The notes under the pieces are model-generated. The model did no database searches, was not told the origin of the DNA, and saw nothing but the letters and a program-made list of their open reading frames with translations. From the NCBI RefSeq assembly GCF_021730615.1, contig NZ_JAJLMN010000001.1, positions 5,795,501 to 5,859,500 of the forward strand: a DNA stretch of 64,000 bases. The letters are read 5' to 3'. This stretch comes from Lichenibacterium dinghuense (GTDB taxonomy: Bacteria; Pseudomonadota; Alphaproteobacteria; Rhizobiales; Beijerinckiaceae). Positions 31,659 to 41,557 of the stretch are shown piece by piece. Within the stretch, counting starts at the first letter, position 1; each line of letters opens with the position of its first letter. A program made the position numbers and the translations under genes.

Positions 31659-34600
31659 ATGACGAAGCATGACGGTGTGCCCGGAACCGGCGGTTTCGGG
31701 CCGCTCGCCCGCCTCCTGTCCGCGCTGTTCGGCGATGCCGGGCACCGCGCTCTCCGGCTCGAAGCCCGCCGCCTCGCGGCCTCCGGGCTGATCGCCCCCC
31801 GCTTCTACCGCCTCCAGAGCCGTGCCTCGGGTGGCCAGCGCGGACCGGCCGCCGAGCATTACATCAGCCACGGCGCCGCGGCGGGCCGCGACCCGCACCC
31901 GGCGATCTCCGCGAGCGCCCTCGCGGCCGCCTTCCCGGACGGGGACGGCGCCAATCCCCTCGCCCGCTTCCTGGACCGCGCCGAGGCGCAGGACGCCGCC
32001 CTGCCCCGGACCCTGCGCTGCGCCGTCGAGCCGCTGCCGGCGGCGATGCACACCGGGCGCGGCGCGGCGCTCTACCTCCGCGGCTGGGCCTACGCGCCGC
32101 GGGGCCGCACGCGCTTCCTCGACGCGTGGGTCGGAGAGGCGTGCACGCCTGTCCTCGACCACTCGCAGCCCCGCGCCGACGTGCTCGACGCCGAGCTGGC
32201 GTACGATCCCGCGGGCGACAGCTTCTTCAGCGGCTTCGAGGCCGTGATCCCCCTGCCCCCGGTCGCGGCCGCGGCCGAGCGGACGGTGCGGCTCCGCCTC
32301 GTCACGCGCGACGGCACCGTCTTCGAGCAATCCGTCGGCACGGTGACGCTGCTGCCCGGCGACGGTCGTGCGCCCGTCGCGATCGACTGGCCCGGCGAGG
32401 GGCCGCGCGTGGCGATCTGCATGGCGACCCACAACCCGCCGCCGGCCCTGTTCCGGGCGCAGGTCGAGTCGATCAGGGCGCAGACGCACCGGAACTGGGT
32501 CTGCATCGTGTCCGACGACGCGTCGCCCGACTTCGCGCTCCGCACCCTCGATCCGCTGCTCGACGATCCGCGCTTCGTCGTCCTGCGCAACCGCGACCGG
32601 CTCGACTTCTACGGCAACTTCGAGCGGGCGCTGCGCGCCGTGCCGCTCGACGCCGAGTTCGTCGCCCTCAGCGACCAGGACGACCGCTGGCATCCCGACA
32701 AGCTCGCCACGCTGCTGGCCGCGATGGACGGCGAAGCCCAGCTCGCCTACGCCGACGTGCGCGTCGTCGACGGCGAAGGCCGCACCCGCGCCGACACGTT
32801 CTGGACGGCGCGGCGCAACAACTACACGAGCCTGCCGAGCCTGCTGTCGGCCAACACGGTGATGGGTGCCGCGAGCCTGTTCCGCGCCTCGTTGCTGAAA
32901 GAGATCCTGCCCTTCCCCGAGCGGCTCGGCGGCGCCTACCACGACCATTGGATCGGGCTGAACGCGCTGGTCGCGGGCGCCATCCGCTACGTCGACCGGC
33001 CGCTCCACGACTACGTCCAGCACGGCGCCAACGTGATCGGCCACAAGCGCGACGCCGACGCGCCCGGCCTCGCCGCCGCCGGACGGACCGTGCTGACGGC
33101 CCTGCGGCGCCCCGGCTCGCTCGGGCCCGCGCTCGGCGAGATCGTGTCCCGCGCCACGGCCGACCGGCAGTCGCTGGTGGCCCAGAAGGCCGTGCTGGCG
33201 CGCGTGCTGCTGATGCGCCATCCGGGTGCGCGGCCCGCCGCACGGCGCGTGCTGGCGCGGATGAGCGCGCTGACCCGCCTCGCAACCGCGCTGTGCGAGC
33301 GCCTGCTGGCCGCGGTCGAGCGGCGGCCGACGCTGAACCACGAGGGGCACTTCCTGCGCGCCGTGCTGATCTCGCGCGGCCGTCAGGCCGCCTACAGCGC
33401 GCTGCGCGGGCAGCAGTCGAAGCGCATCCGGCGCCGGCGCATGGTGCACGGCATGCGCCACCTGCTGGCCAGCCGCGACAGCGCGGGGCCGATCGACTTC
33501 CGCCACTCCGGCCACGAGCGCGACATCCGCGCCATGGACTTCGGCCACGTCGGCTGGATCTTCCACAACGTGTCGCCGCTGACGCTCGCGCCCTCGCCCG
33601 ACGAGCCGAAGCGCGTCAACCTGTTGCTGGCGACGATCAACTTCGACGTCCTGTTCGGCGGCTACATCGGCATGTTCAACCTGGCGCTCCGCCTGCGCCG
33701 GGACGGGCACGCCGTCCGCATCGTCCTGCTGGAGCGCACGGAGGTAGACCTCGCCGACTGGCGGCGCCGGATCGCCCGCTACCCCGGCATCGGCCACCTG
33801 TTCGACGCCGTGGAGGTGGCCTACCGCCACGACAGATCGCAGCCCCTGCCCGTGTCGCCGGACGACCGCTTCGTGGCGACGAGCGGCTGGAGCGCCCACG
33901 TGGCCCACCGGGCCGCGGCGGCGCTCGATCAGGACCGCTTCCTGTTCCTGATCCAGGAATACGAGCCCTTCTTCGGGCCGATGAACACCAACACGGCCCT
34001 GCTGCGCCAAGCCTACGACTTCCCGCAGTTCGGCCTCTTCTCGACGGCGATCCTGCGCGACTATTTCCGCGAGAACCGGATCGGCCTGTTCGAGGCGCCA
34101 GGCGGCGAGGAGCGCTCGGCGGTCTTCTCCAACGCGATCCAGCGCTTCAGCCCGACGCGCGAGCAGTTGGAGCGCCGGGGCCGCCGCATCCTGTTCTACG
34201 CCCGGCCGGAGGACCACGCGGCCCGCAACATGTTCGAGATGGGCATCGCCGCGCTGGTCCGGCTGTTCTCCGATCCCGCGATCGCCGCAGCGGGCTGGAC
34301 CGCGCACGGCATCGGCTCCATCGCCACCGAGGACCGGCTGGAGCTCGTGCCCGGCACCTTCCTCAAGATGGTGCCGAAGACCAGCCTGCAAGGCTACATC
34401 GACATGCTGCCGGGCTTCGACGTCGGCCTGTCGCTCATGCTGACGCCGCATCCGAGCCTCGTTCCGCTGGAGATGGCGGCGGCGGGCCTGCCCACCGTCA
34501 CCAACACCTTCGCGAACAAGACCGAGGCTGCGCTCCGCGCGATCTCGCCGAACCTGATCGGCGTCAAGCCGACTCTGGACGGCATCGTCGACGGCCTCAG

Positions 34601-34733
34601 GGCCGCCATCGCGCGCGTCGACGACGTCGATGGCCGGCTCGCGGGCGCGCGGGCGATGACGTGGCCGACCGACTGGGACGAGGCCTTCCCGGCGGACGCG
34701 ATGGCGCGGGTGAACGCGTTCCTGACGGAGTAG
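31659..34733 (+). CDS. Two-domain glycosyltransferase (GT2 + WsaF-like)
   Basis: 1024 residues. The N-terminal ~245 residues are of unclear role. A GT2 domain follows (about 249-480): RVAICMATHNPP, VSDDASPD, and SDQDDRWHPDK with the metal-binding acidic motif. The C-terminal part (about 650-1020) reads like WsaF-type GT4 rhamnosyltransferases: NLLLATINFDVLFGGYIGMF, FLIQEYEPFF, ILFYARPEDHAARN and VGLSLMLTPHPSLVPLEMAA. It would add two sugars, or recognise one and add another, in surface polysaccharide assembly. Start ATG 31659 is 61 bp after GtrA. Confidence 0.85.
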   Translation: MTKHDGVPGTGGFGPLARLLSALFGDAGHRALRLEARRLAASGLIAPRFYRLQSRASGGQRGPAAEHYISHGAAAGRDPHPAISASALAAAFPDGDGANPLARFLDRAEAQDAALPRTLRCAVEPLPAAMHTGRGAALYLRGWAYAPRGRTRFLDAWVGEACTPVLDHSQPRADVLDAELAYDPAGDSFFSGFEAVIPLPPVAAAAERTVRLRLVTRDGTVFEQSVGTVTLLPGDGRAPVAIDWPGEGPRVAICMATHNPPPALFRAQVESIRAQTHRNWVCIVSDDASPDFALRTLDPLLDDPRFVVLRNRDRLDFYGNFERALRAVPLDAEFVALSDQDDRWHPDKLATLLAAMDGEAQLAYADVRVVDGEGRTRADTFWTARRNNYTSLPSLLSANTVMGAASLFRASLLKEILPFPERLGGAYHDHWIGLNALVAGAIRYVDRPLHDYVQHGANVIGHKRDADAPGLAAAGRTVLTALRRPGSLGPALGEIVSRATADRQSLVAQKAVLARVLLMRHPGARPAARRVLARMSALTRLATALCERLLAAVERRPTLNHEGHFLRAVLISRGRQAAYSALRGQQSKRIRRRRMVHGMRHLLASRDSAGPIDFRHSGHERDIRAMDFGHVGWIFHNVSPLTLAPSPDEPKRVNLLLATINFDVLFGGYIGMFNLALRLRRDGHAVRIVLLERTEVDLADWRRRIARYPGIGHLFDAVEVAYRHDRSQPLPVSPDDRFVATSGWSAHVAHRAAAALDQDRFLFLIQEYEPFFGPMNTNTALLRQAYDFPQFGLFSTAILRDYFRENRIGLFEAPGGEERSAVFSNAIQRFSPTREQLERRGRRILFYARPEDHAARNMFEMGIAALVRLFSDPAIAAAGWTAHGIGSIATEDRLELVPGTFLKMVPKTSLQGYIDMLPGFDVGLSLMLTPHPSLVPLEMAAAGLPTVTNTFANKTEAALRAISPNLIGVKPTLDGIVDGLRAAIARVDDVDGRLAGARAMTWPTDWDEAFPADAMARVNAFLTE

Positions 34734-34740
34734 CGGCGGC

Positions 34741-35178
34741 CTAGTCGGTGCGGATCACGACCGACGCTCGCCGCTTTCTGAGGACGTCGATGAAGCGGAG
34801 CCTGATCTCGTCCATCAATCGGAAAGGCAACAGGGCGTAGGCCACGCGCGATCCGACGCCGGAGATGCCGGGACGGAGGTCGGGGCCGGGCCATTCGAAG
34901 CAGTTGGCTTCCGAAAGCATCACCCAGGAGCGGTCGCCATCCAGACCGAGGCGAGCCTTCGTGACAGCGGGCAGTTCAACCGCGAGCCGGTCGTCATCCG
35001 GTGGGCGATGCGTGATGGGGAGGACGGTGACGATCCCGCGCTCATCGGACCCTTGCGTCACGAGTATGACGGCGCAAGGTCTGTCTTTGACGCCCTCCTC
35101 CAGCCCTCGCTCCTTTTCAGCGTGCCGAAGGAAGCTGTAACGGATCACAAGGCCCTGCACCGGTCGCGGGAGGGCCAC
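34741..35178 (-). CDS. PemK/MazF-like toxin
   Basis: 145 residues. Blocks RPCAVILVTQ, IVTVLPITH and SWVMLSEANCFEWPGPDL follow the PemK/MazF fold of growth-inhibiting endoribonucleases. It lies 5 bp downstream of a Phd/YefM-type antitoxin gene on the same strand, the usual antitoxin-first order. The C-terminal tail is slightly long for the family. Composition is a little less GC-rich than the surrounding genes. It sits 7 bp from the end of the convergent glycosyltransferase gene. Confidence 0.75.
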   Translation of the reverse strand: MALPRPVQGLVIRYSFLRHAEKERGLEEGVKDRPCAVILVTQGSDERGIVTVLPITHRPPDDDRLAVELPAVTKARLGLDGDRSWVMLSEANCFEWPGPDLRPGISGVGSRVAYALLPFRLMDEIRLRFIDVLRKRRASVVIRTD

Positions 35179-35183
35179 CGGGA

Positions 35184-35447
35184 TCAGTCGTCCATCTCGT
35201 GGTCGAACGCCGCTGATTCTGCCGGGGGGCTTGACGCTTCCAACAAGGCGATGTCGGCATCCGTGAAGTCTTCGAGGCTGAGAACTTCACGATCGCGGCG
35301 CTTCAGACGTTCGTATTCCTCGATCGACAGCAGCACCGTGCGGTCTCGTCCTTCGTCGCAGACGGTGACAGGCCGGCGAAGAGCGACGTCATGATAGCGG
35401 ACGACGTTCCGCTGAAAATCCGATGCCGAAACCCTGAGCGGTTCCAT
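35184..35447 (-). CDS. Phd/YefM-family antitoxin
   Basis: 87 residues. The N-terminus RVSASDFQRNVVRYHDVALRR and VTVCDEGRDRTVLLSIEEYERLKRRD match Phd/YefM DNA-binding antitoxins; the acidic C-terminus (FDHEMDD) would bind the toxin. Followed at 5 bp by the PemK-like toxin. Expected to bind the toxin and repress its own promoter, which should lie in 35448-35575. Confidence 0.82.
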   Translation of the reverse strand: MEPLRVSASDFQRNVVRYHDVALRRPVTVCDEGRDRTVLLSIEEYERLKRRDREVLSLEDFTDADIALLEASSPPAESAAFDHEMDD

Positions 35448-35575
35448 GGACGATCCCGAGGCGAACGGAACGAGAATAGTAGACCTTCGCCTCGATGATC
35501 AAGACGGGTACCGGCTCGGATGGCGGATAGCTAATCGTCGATCGGGGCGGCCGGGGTGGGCCGCCCCCGCCCGTC

Positions 35576-36478
35576 TCAGGGCTTCGGCGCGTCCGCGGCC
35601 GGGGCGGCGCCGGCGGGAGCCGCGGGCGTCGGGGCTGCGGCGGGGGCCGGCGTGTTGCGCACGATCTTGGCCTGCTCGCGCAGCTTCGAGATGTCGTCGC
35701 TCTGCGCCTTCTGGGCGACGTAGCGGGCCACCTGATCCTTGACCTGATCGAAGGGCGGGAAGGCCTTCTCGCGCTTGCCCTCGACCTTGATGACGTGCCA
35801 GCCGAACTCGCTCTTCACGGGGTCGGACACCTGGCCCGGCTCCAGCTTGAAGGCGGCGGCGGCGAACTCCGGCACCATCTTGTCCTTGGTGAACCAGCCG
35901 AGGTCGCCGCCCTGCGAGCCGGGGTCCTTCGACACCTCGTCGGCCACCTTGGCGAAGTCCTCGCCCTTCTTCACGCGCTCCAGCGCCGCCTTGGCCTCGG
36001 CCTCGGTCGGCACGAGGATGTGGCGGGCGTGGATCTCGGTCTCGGGCGGCTGCGCCTTGGCGGCGTCGTCGTAGACCTTCTTCTCGGCCTCGGGCGTCAC
36101 GGCGGTCTTGGCGATGTTGCCGAGCAGGTCCTCCATCAGGACCTTGTCGTGATAGTAGGCCATCTTCTTGGCGAACTCGGGGTTGTCGCCGAGCTTCTCC
36201 TGCGCGGCCTGGCCGGCCGCGAGCTTCAGGTCGATCAGGTAGTCCAGGACGTAGGCCTCGCGCTGCGGGCCCTGGAGCTGCTGGGGCAGCGCCGGGCCGA
36301 GGTCGGCGGTGGCGATGCGGACGTCGTCCTCGGTGATGTCGGAGCCGTTGACGGTGGCGAGCACCTTGGAGGTGCCGGCCGCCGCGGCGGCCGGCGTGGC
36401 CGCGGCGCCGATCAGGGCCGTGGCGGCCAGCAGCGCGGCGGCCAGGGTCCGCAGCGGGGCATCGTATCGTTTGCGCAT
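35576..36478 (-). CDS. PpiC-type (parvulin) peptidyl-prolyl isomerase
   Basis: 300 residues from ATG 36478, preceded by GAGGAC. Signal peptide at 1-33 (LRTLAAALLAATALIGAAATPAAAA). A SurA/PrsA-like N-terminal domain, then a parvulin domain at about 143-235 (IHARHILVPTEAEA, GGDLGWFTKDKMVPEF, FGWHVIKVEG), and an Ala/Pro-rich tail. Expected in the periplasm, helping outer-membrane or secreted proteins fold, which suits its divergent neighbour secA. Confidence 0.9.
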   Translation of the reverse strand: MRKRYDAPLRTLAAALLAATALIGAAATPAAAAAGTSKVLATVNGSDITEDDVRIATADLGPALPQQLQGPQREAYVLDYLIDLKLAAGQAAQEKLGDNPEFAKKMAYYHDKVLMEDLLGNIAKTAVTPEAEKKVYDDAAKAQPPETEIHARHILVPTEAEAKAALERVKKGEDFAKVADEVSKDPGSQGGDLGWFTKDKMVPEFAAAAFKLEPGQVSDPVKSEFGWHVIKVEGKREKAFPPFDQVKDQVARYVAQKAQSDDISKLREQAKIVRNTPAPAAAPTPAAPAGAAPAADAPKP

Positions 36479-36783
36479 GGGGCAGGTCCTCGCTCGTCCG
36501 GTGCTGCCGCAGATGTGGTCCGCCGCGGCTCCGGACAACGCCCGTCGTCGGGCGAGCCGGACGAGGCTCGACCCGCGATTGACAGGCTTTGGGGCGGCTC
36601 ATATCCGTCCCCGAGGTCCAAGGCCACCGCTTTCTCGGGCCGCGGTCCCCGCGCGTTGCGACGGTCCCCGGGGCGACTTACATGCCGGGATGTCGCCGCG
36701 CTCGTGCTACAGACGTGCGGACTGACGGCAGGTTCAGCCGCGCGCCATCGCTGCCGCGCGGCCCAGATCAAGGTTTTCGACGG
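36479..36783. other. Divergent promoter region, ppiC-like and secA
   Basis: 305 bp without a gene. It contains the candidate secA promoter listed separately and the ribosome-binding site of the isomerase gene. An in-frame extension of SecA back to 36589 exists but lacks SecA-like sequence and was rejected. Confidence 0.55.
36579..36607 (+). promoter_or_regulatory. Candidate sigma-70 promoter of secA
   Basis: TTGACA at 36579-36584, 17-bp spacer, TATCCG at 36602-36607. The -35 is a perfect consensus and the -10 a partial match, common in GC-rich alphaproteobacteria. It would give a leader of roughly 170 nt before the SecA ATG. Confidence 0.45.
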
Positions 36784-39612
36784 ATGCTCGGCTCGCTCGC
36801 AAGCAAGATTTTCGGGACGGCCAACGGGCGCCGGCTGAAGTCCTACGCGCCCAAGGTCGCCGCCATCAACGCGATGGAGCCCGAAGTCTCCGCCCTGTCG
36901 GACGAGCAGCTCACCGCGCGGACCGCGCAGTTCCGCGAGCAGCTCGCGGCCGGCAAGTCCCTCGACGACCTCCTGGTGCCCGCCTTCGCCACGGTGCGCG
37001 AGGCCGCCAAGCGCGTGCTCGGGCAGCGCCACTTCGACGTTCAGCTGATCGGCGGCATGGTGCTGCACGAGGGCGGCATCTCCGAGATGCGCACCGGCGA
37101 GGGCAAGACGCTCGTCGCCACCCTGGCCTGCTACCTCAACGCGCTGCCCGGCAAGGGCGTGCACGTCGTCACCGTCAACGACTACCTCGCCCGGCGCGAC
37201 GCCGAGTGGATGGGCCGGGTCTACAACTTCCTCGGCCTGTCCTACGGGATCATCGTCCACGGCCTCGACGACGCCGAGCGCAAGGCCTCCTACGCGGCCG
37301 ACATCACCTACGGCACGAACAACGAGTTCGGCTTCGACTACCTCCGCGACAACATGAAGTACGAGCTGGAGCAGATGTGCCAGCGCGGCCACGCCTTCGC
37401 GATCGTCGACGAGGTCGATTCGATCCTGATCGACGAGGCCCGCACGCCGCTGATCATCTCCGGCCCGTCCGAGGACAAGTCGGACCTCTACAACCGGATC
37501 GACACCTTCATCCCGCGCCTCGTGACGGGCGACTACGAGGTCGACGAGAAGCAGCGCACCGCCAACCTCACCGAGGCCGGCAACGAGCACATCGAGGCGA
37601 TGCTCGGCGAGGCGGGGCTGCTCACCGAGGGCTCCCTCTACGAGGCGGCCAATTCCACGCTGGTCCACCACGTGCAGCAGGCGCTGAAGGCCCACAAGCT
37701 GTTCACACTCGACAAGGACTACATCGTCCGCAACGGCGAGCTCGTCATCATCGACGAGTTCTCGGGCCGCATGATGCCGGGCCGCCGCTACTCGGAAGGG
37801 CTGCACCAGGCCCTGGAGGCCAAGGAATCGGTCCAGGTCCAGCCCGAGAACGTGACGCTGGCCTCCATCACCTTCCAGAACTACTTCCGGCTCTACAAGA
37901 AGCTCGCCGGCATGACCGGCACGGCCTCGACCGAGGCGGACGAGTTCGCCGAGATCTACAAGCTCGAGGTGGTCGAGATCCCGACCAACCGCCCCGTGTC
38001 GCGCCTCGACGAGCACGACGAGGTGTACCGCTCGCCGGGCGAGAAGCTCAAGGCCATCGTCAAGGAGATCGAGACCGCCAGCGCCACCATGCAGCCGCTG
38101 CTGGTCGGCACGACGTCGATCGAGAAGTCCGAACAGCTCGGCGAGATGATGACGGCGGCGGGCTTCACGCGCATCGACTTCTCGGACCCTTCCGCGGCGC
38201 TGAAGGGGCTCTACGCCGCGGCCCGCTCCGGCACGCCGTCCAAGCTCTTCGCCATCCTGAACGCCCGTTTCCACGAGCAGGAGGCCTATATCGTGGCCGA
38301 GGCCGGCGTGCCCGGCGCCATCACGATCGCCACCAACATGGCGGGCCGCGGCACCGACATCAAACTCGGCGGCTCCGAGGACATGCGCATCGCCACCGAA
38401 TGCGCCGCGATGGAGCCTGGCCCCGAGCGCGACGCCAAGGAGGCCGAGATCCGCGCCGAGGTGGCGGCTTTCAAGGAGAAGGCGATCGCGGCGGGCGGCC
38501 TCTACATCGTCGGCACCGAGCGGCACGAGAGCCGCCGCATCGACAACCAGCTCCGCGGCCGCTCCGGCCGCCAGGGCGACAAGGGCCGCTCCAAGTTCTT
38601 CCTGTCGCTGCAGGACGACCTGATGCGGATCTTCGGCTCGGACCGCATGGACATGGTGCTGAAGCGCCTGGGCTTGCAGGAGGACGAGGCCATCGTCCAC
38701 CCCTGGATCAACAAGGCGCTGGAGAAGGCGCAGCAGAAGGTCGAGGCGCGCAACTTCGACATGCGCAAGAACGTGCTGAAGTACGACGACGTGATGAACG
38801 ACCAGCGCCGCGTCGTGTTCGAGCAGCGCCGCGACATGATGGGGCAGGAATCGCTGGAGGAGATGATCGGCGAGATGCGCCAGGGCGTCATCGACGACGT
38901 CGTGGCCCGCTTCATGCCGCACGACGCCTATCCCGAGGCCTGGGACATCGAGGGCCTGAAGGCGGCGCTGAAGGACGGGCTCAACATGGAGCCGCCCGTC
39001 GGCGACTGGGCCAAGGAGGAGGGCATCGCCGACGAGGAGATGCGCGAGCGCCTTCAGGCCGCGGCCGAGGAGGCCTTCGCGTCGCGCGTCGAGAAGAACG
39101 GCGCGGAGCTCAGCCGCTACGTCGAGAAGCAGATCGTGCTGCAGGTGCTCGATCACCTGTGGCGCGAGCATCTCGTGACGCTGGACCACCTCCGGCAGGT
39201 GATCGGCTGGCGCGGCGTGGCGCAGCGCGATCCGCTGAACGAGTACAAGTCCGAGGCCTTCGAGATGTTCGACGGCCTGATCACCAAGCTGCGCGAGATC
39301 GTCACCGCGCAGATCATGCGCGTCGAGGTGGCCTACGAGCAGCCGACGGTCGGCGAGCTGCCGCCGATGTTCGCCACCCACCAGGACCCGCTCACGGGCG
39401 ACGACGACGTGACGATCGCCGACATGAACGCCCGGCTCGCGGCGGGCGACTTCGGCCCCGGCAGCGGCGCGATGCTGTCGACGCTGGAGCGCATCGAGCC
39501 GACGACCCGCGACCCCGGCGACCCCGCCACCTGGGGCCGGGTCAGCCGCAACGAGAGCTGCCCCTGCGGCTCGGGCAAGAAGTACAAGCACTGCCACGGC
39601 GCGCTGGCGTAG
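36784..39612 (+). CDS. secA: Preprotein translocase ATPase SecA
   Basis: 942 residues, full length. Start ATG 36784 ([11 protein letters not shown]) aligns with the SecA N-terminus. Walker A MRTGEGKT near 101-109, Walker [12 protein letters not shown] near 208-218, [30 protein letters not shown] and the GRSGRQGD helicase motif VI; C-terminal zinc tail [17 protein letters not shown] binds SecB/phospholipid. It drives ATP-dependent export through SecYEG. Single-copy essential gene; no anomaly seen. Confidence 0.98.
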   Translation: MLGSLASKIFGTANGRRLKSYAPKVAAINAMEPEVSALSDEQLTARTAQFREQLAAGKSLDDLLVPAFATVREAAKRVLGQRHFDVQLIGGMVLHEGGISEMRTGEGKTLVATLACYLNALPGKGVHVVTVNDYLARRDAEWMGRVYNFLGLSYGIIVHGLDDAERKASYAADITYGTNNEFGFDYLRDNMKYELEQMCQRGHAFAIVDEVDSILIDEARTPLIISGPSEDKSDLYNRIDTFIPRLVTGDYEVDEKQRTANLTEAGNEHIEAMLGEAGLLTEGSLYEAANSTLVHHVQQALKAHKLFTLDKDYIVRNGELVIIDEFSGRMMPGRRYSEGLHQALEAKESVQVQPENVTLASITFQNYFRLYKKLAGMTGTASTEADEFAEIYKLEVVEIPTNRPVSRLDEHDEVYRSPGEKLKAIVKEIETASATMQPLLVGTTSIEKSEQLGEMMTAAGFTRIDFSDPSAALKGLYAAARSGTPSKLFAILNARFHEQEAYIVAEAGVPGAITIATNMAGRGTDIKLGGSEDMRIATECAAMEPGPERDAKEAEIRAEVAAFKEKAIAAGGLYIVGTERHESRRIDNQLRGRSGRQGDKGRSKFFLSLQDDLMRIFGSDRMDMVLKRLGLQEDEAIVHPWINKALEKAQQKVEARNFDMRKNVLKYDDVMNDQRRVVFEQRRDMMGQESLEEMIGEMRQGVIDDVVARFMPHDAYPEAWDIEGLKAALKDGLNMEPPVGDWAKEEGIADEEMRERLQAAAEEAFASRVEKNGAELSRYVEKQIVLQVLDHLWREHLVTLDHLRQVIGWRGVAQRDPLNEYKSEAFEMFDGLITKLREIVTAQIMRVEVAYEQPTVGELPPMFATHQDPLTGDDDVTIADMNARLAAGDFGPGSGAMLSTLERIEPTTRDPGDPATWGRVSRNESCPCGSGKKYKHCHGALA

Positions 39613-39620
39613 GTTTCGTC

Positions 39621-39744
39621 CTTCTCCCGCAAAGCGGGAGAAGGTGGCCCGGCGAAGCCGGGTCGGATGAGGGGACCCCGGCGCTCCACGGACGTCCCCT
39701 CATCCGCCCTGCCGGGCACCTTCTCCCGTTTCGCGGGAGAAGGG
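39621..39744. repeat. 124-bp palindromic repeat (REP-like), possible terminator
   Basis: The segment folds on itself almost end to end. CTTCTCCCGC-AAA-GCGGGAGAAGG forms a hairpin on the left, GGTGCCCGG-like and GGATGAGGGGAC arms pair with GTCCCCTCATCC on the right, and a closing hairpin CTTCTCCCG-TTTC-GCGGGAGAAG ends it. It lies between the convergent secA and GMC genes. It resembles dispersed intergenic palindromes of Hyphomicrobiales and may also stop transcription from both sides. Confidence 0.7.
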
Positions 39745-39755
39745 CGAACCCCTCC

Positions 39756-41414
39756 TCACCGCTGCGCCGTCTCCCAACCCTCCGCCCGATAGAACGGCAG
39801 ATTCGAGGGCGGCAGCGGCGCGATCCCGCGGATGTGATCCGCCGCCTTCTCGGCCAGCATGATCGTCGGCGCGTTGAGGTTGCCCGTCGTGATGGTCGGG
39901 AACACCGACGAGTCGGCCACGCGCAGGCCCTCGACGCCGATCACCCGCGCGTCCGGTCCCACCACGGCCTGCGGGTCGTCGATGCGCCCCATGCGGCAGG
40001 TCGAGCAGGGGTGGTAGGCGCTCTCGACGCGGCGGCGGATGAAGGCGTCGATGGCCTCGTCGCTCGTGACGTCGGCGCCGGGCGAGATCTCCTCGCCCCG
40101 GTAGGGTGCGAAGGCTTCCTGCGCGAAGATCTCGCGGGTCAGCCGCACGGCGGCGCGCATCTCCGTCCAGTCGTCGGGGTGGCTCATGTAGTCGAAGCGG
40201 ATCGCCGGCGCCTGAGAAGCCTCGGCCGAGCGCAACGACACGCGGCCTCGGCTCTTCGAGCGCATCGGCCCGACATGGGCCTGGAAGCCGTGCTGCTCGG
40301 CCAGGTCCTTGCCGTTGTACGAGATGGCGGCGGGCAGGAAGTGGTACTGCAGGTCCGGCCATTCGACGCCCGCCCGGGACCGGATGAAGCCGCAGCTCTC
40401 GAAATGATTGGTGGCGCCGAGGCCATCGCGCTTCAGAAGCCAGCGCGCGCCGATCCTCGCCTGGGACAGCCGGCCGAGCGCGCCGTAGAGCGTGATGGGC
40501 TCGCGGCACGCGACCTGAAAGTAGAACTCCAGGTGGTCGGTGAGGTTGCCGCCGACGCCGGGCCGGTCGGCGACGACCGGGATGCCGTGCTCCGCGAGGT
40601 GGGCGCCCGGCCCGACGCCGGACAGCATCAGGAGCTGGGGCGAGTTGATGGCGCCGCCGGCCAGCACGACCTCGCGCCGCGCCCGGGCCTCGACCCGCTG
40701 CGCCGCGATGCGGCCGGCGAGGCCGACCGCGCGCCGCCCCTCGAGGATCACCCGCTCGGCGAGGCACCCGGTCCAGACGGTGAGGTTGGAGCGCTTGCGC
40801 GCGCGGTCCAGGTAGGCGCGGGCGGCGCTCCAGCGCTGGCCGTCGTGGACCGTGCGGTCCATCCGCCCGAAGCCCTCCTGCTGGAAGCCGTTGACGTCCG
40901 CCGTGACCGGGTAGCCGGCCTGACGCCCCGCCTCGACGAAGGCCGTGTAGAGCGGGTTGTCGAGCGGGCCGTAGCTCGTGTGGAGCGGGCCGTCGCCGCC
41001 GCGGTAGCCGTCGCCCCCCTCCTCCCGCGTCTCCGCGCGCTTGAAGTAGGGCAGCACGTCGGCGTAGCCCCAGCCGCGCGCGCCGGCGGCGCTCCAGGCC
41101 TCGTAGTCCATGGCGTTGCCGCGGATGTAGACCATGCCGTTGATCGACGACGAGCCGCCGAGCACCCGGCCCCGCGGGCAGGTGATCCGCCGGCCGTCGA
41201 GGTGCGGCTCGGGCTCGGACAGGTAGTTCCAGTTCGCCCGCTCGATGTTCATCGCCATGGCGAGCGCGCTCGGCATGCGGATCAGCGGCGACCAGTCGTT
41301 GCCGCCGCTCTCGACCAGCAGCACCGAGGCGGTGCCGTCCTCGGTCAGGCGGTCGGCGAGGACGCAGCCGGCGGAACCCGCGCCGACGATCACGTAGTCG
41401 AATTCGGTGGACAA
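39756..41414 (-). CDS. GMC-family oxidoreductase, choline dehydrogenase-like
   Basis: 552 residues. FAD-binding YVIVGAGSAGCVLADRL at the N-terminus, the GMC signatures RGRVLGGSSSING and GAINSPQLLMLSGVGP, and the catalytic pair His in YHPCSTCRMG (about 466) and Asn in GNLNAPT (about 510). Length and sequence suit alcohol/choline dehydrogenases. Substrate could be choline, another alcohol, or a polyalcohol; I cannot decide. The divergent-side neighbour is a GlxA/GbdR-like regulator on the same strand upstream, consistent with quaternary-amine metabolism. Confidence 0.88.
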   Translation of the reverse strand: MSTEFDYVIVGAGSAGCVLADRLTEDGTASVLLVESGGNDWSPLIRMPSALAMAMNIERANWNYLSEPEPHLDGRRITCPRGRVLGGSSSINGMVYIRGNAMDYEAWSAAGARGWGYADVLPYFKRAETREEGGDGYRGGDGPLHTSYGPLDNPLYTAFVEAGRQAGYPVTADVNGFQQEGFGRMDRTVHDGQRWSAARAYLDRARKRSNLTVWTGCLAERVILEGRRAVGLAGRIAAQRVEARARREVVLAGGAINSPQLLMLSGVGPGAHLAEHGIPVVADRPGVGGNLTDHLEFYFQVACREPITLYGALGRLSQARIGARWLLKRDGLGATNHFESCGFIRSRAGVEWPDLQYHFLPAAISYNGKDLAEQHGFQAHVGPMRSKSRGRVSLRSAEASQAPAIRFDYMSHPDDWTEMRAAVRLTREIFAQEAFAPYRGEEISPGADVTSDEAIDAFIRRRVESAYHPCSTCRMGRIDDPQAVVGPDARVIGVEGLRVADSSVFPTITTGNLNAPTIMLAEKAADHIRGIAPLPPSNLPFYRAEGWETAQR

Positions 41415-41557
41415 GGGTGTGGGCCTCAGCGGAGCGATCGGCGACGGGCGGTGCCGTCCGACCGTTCCTCATCCCGAGAAGGGAGGGAGAAGCGGCGGCC
41501 GGGGCTCCATGCTAATCGATCGTGGCACATCCGTCTGTCGGGGAGCCGACGCCCGCT

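Noticed and set aside
31560-34451. A 963-codon minus-strand frame
   Set aside because: Antisense to the glycosyltransferase, with His/Arg/Gly/Val-rich shadow composition.
36412-39597. A 1061-codon minus-strand frame
   Set aside because: Antisense to SecA and lacks any motif.
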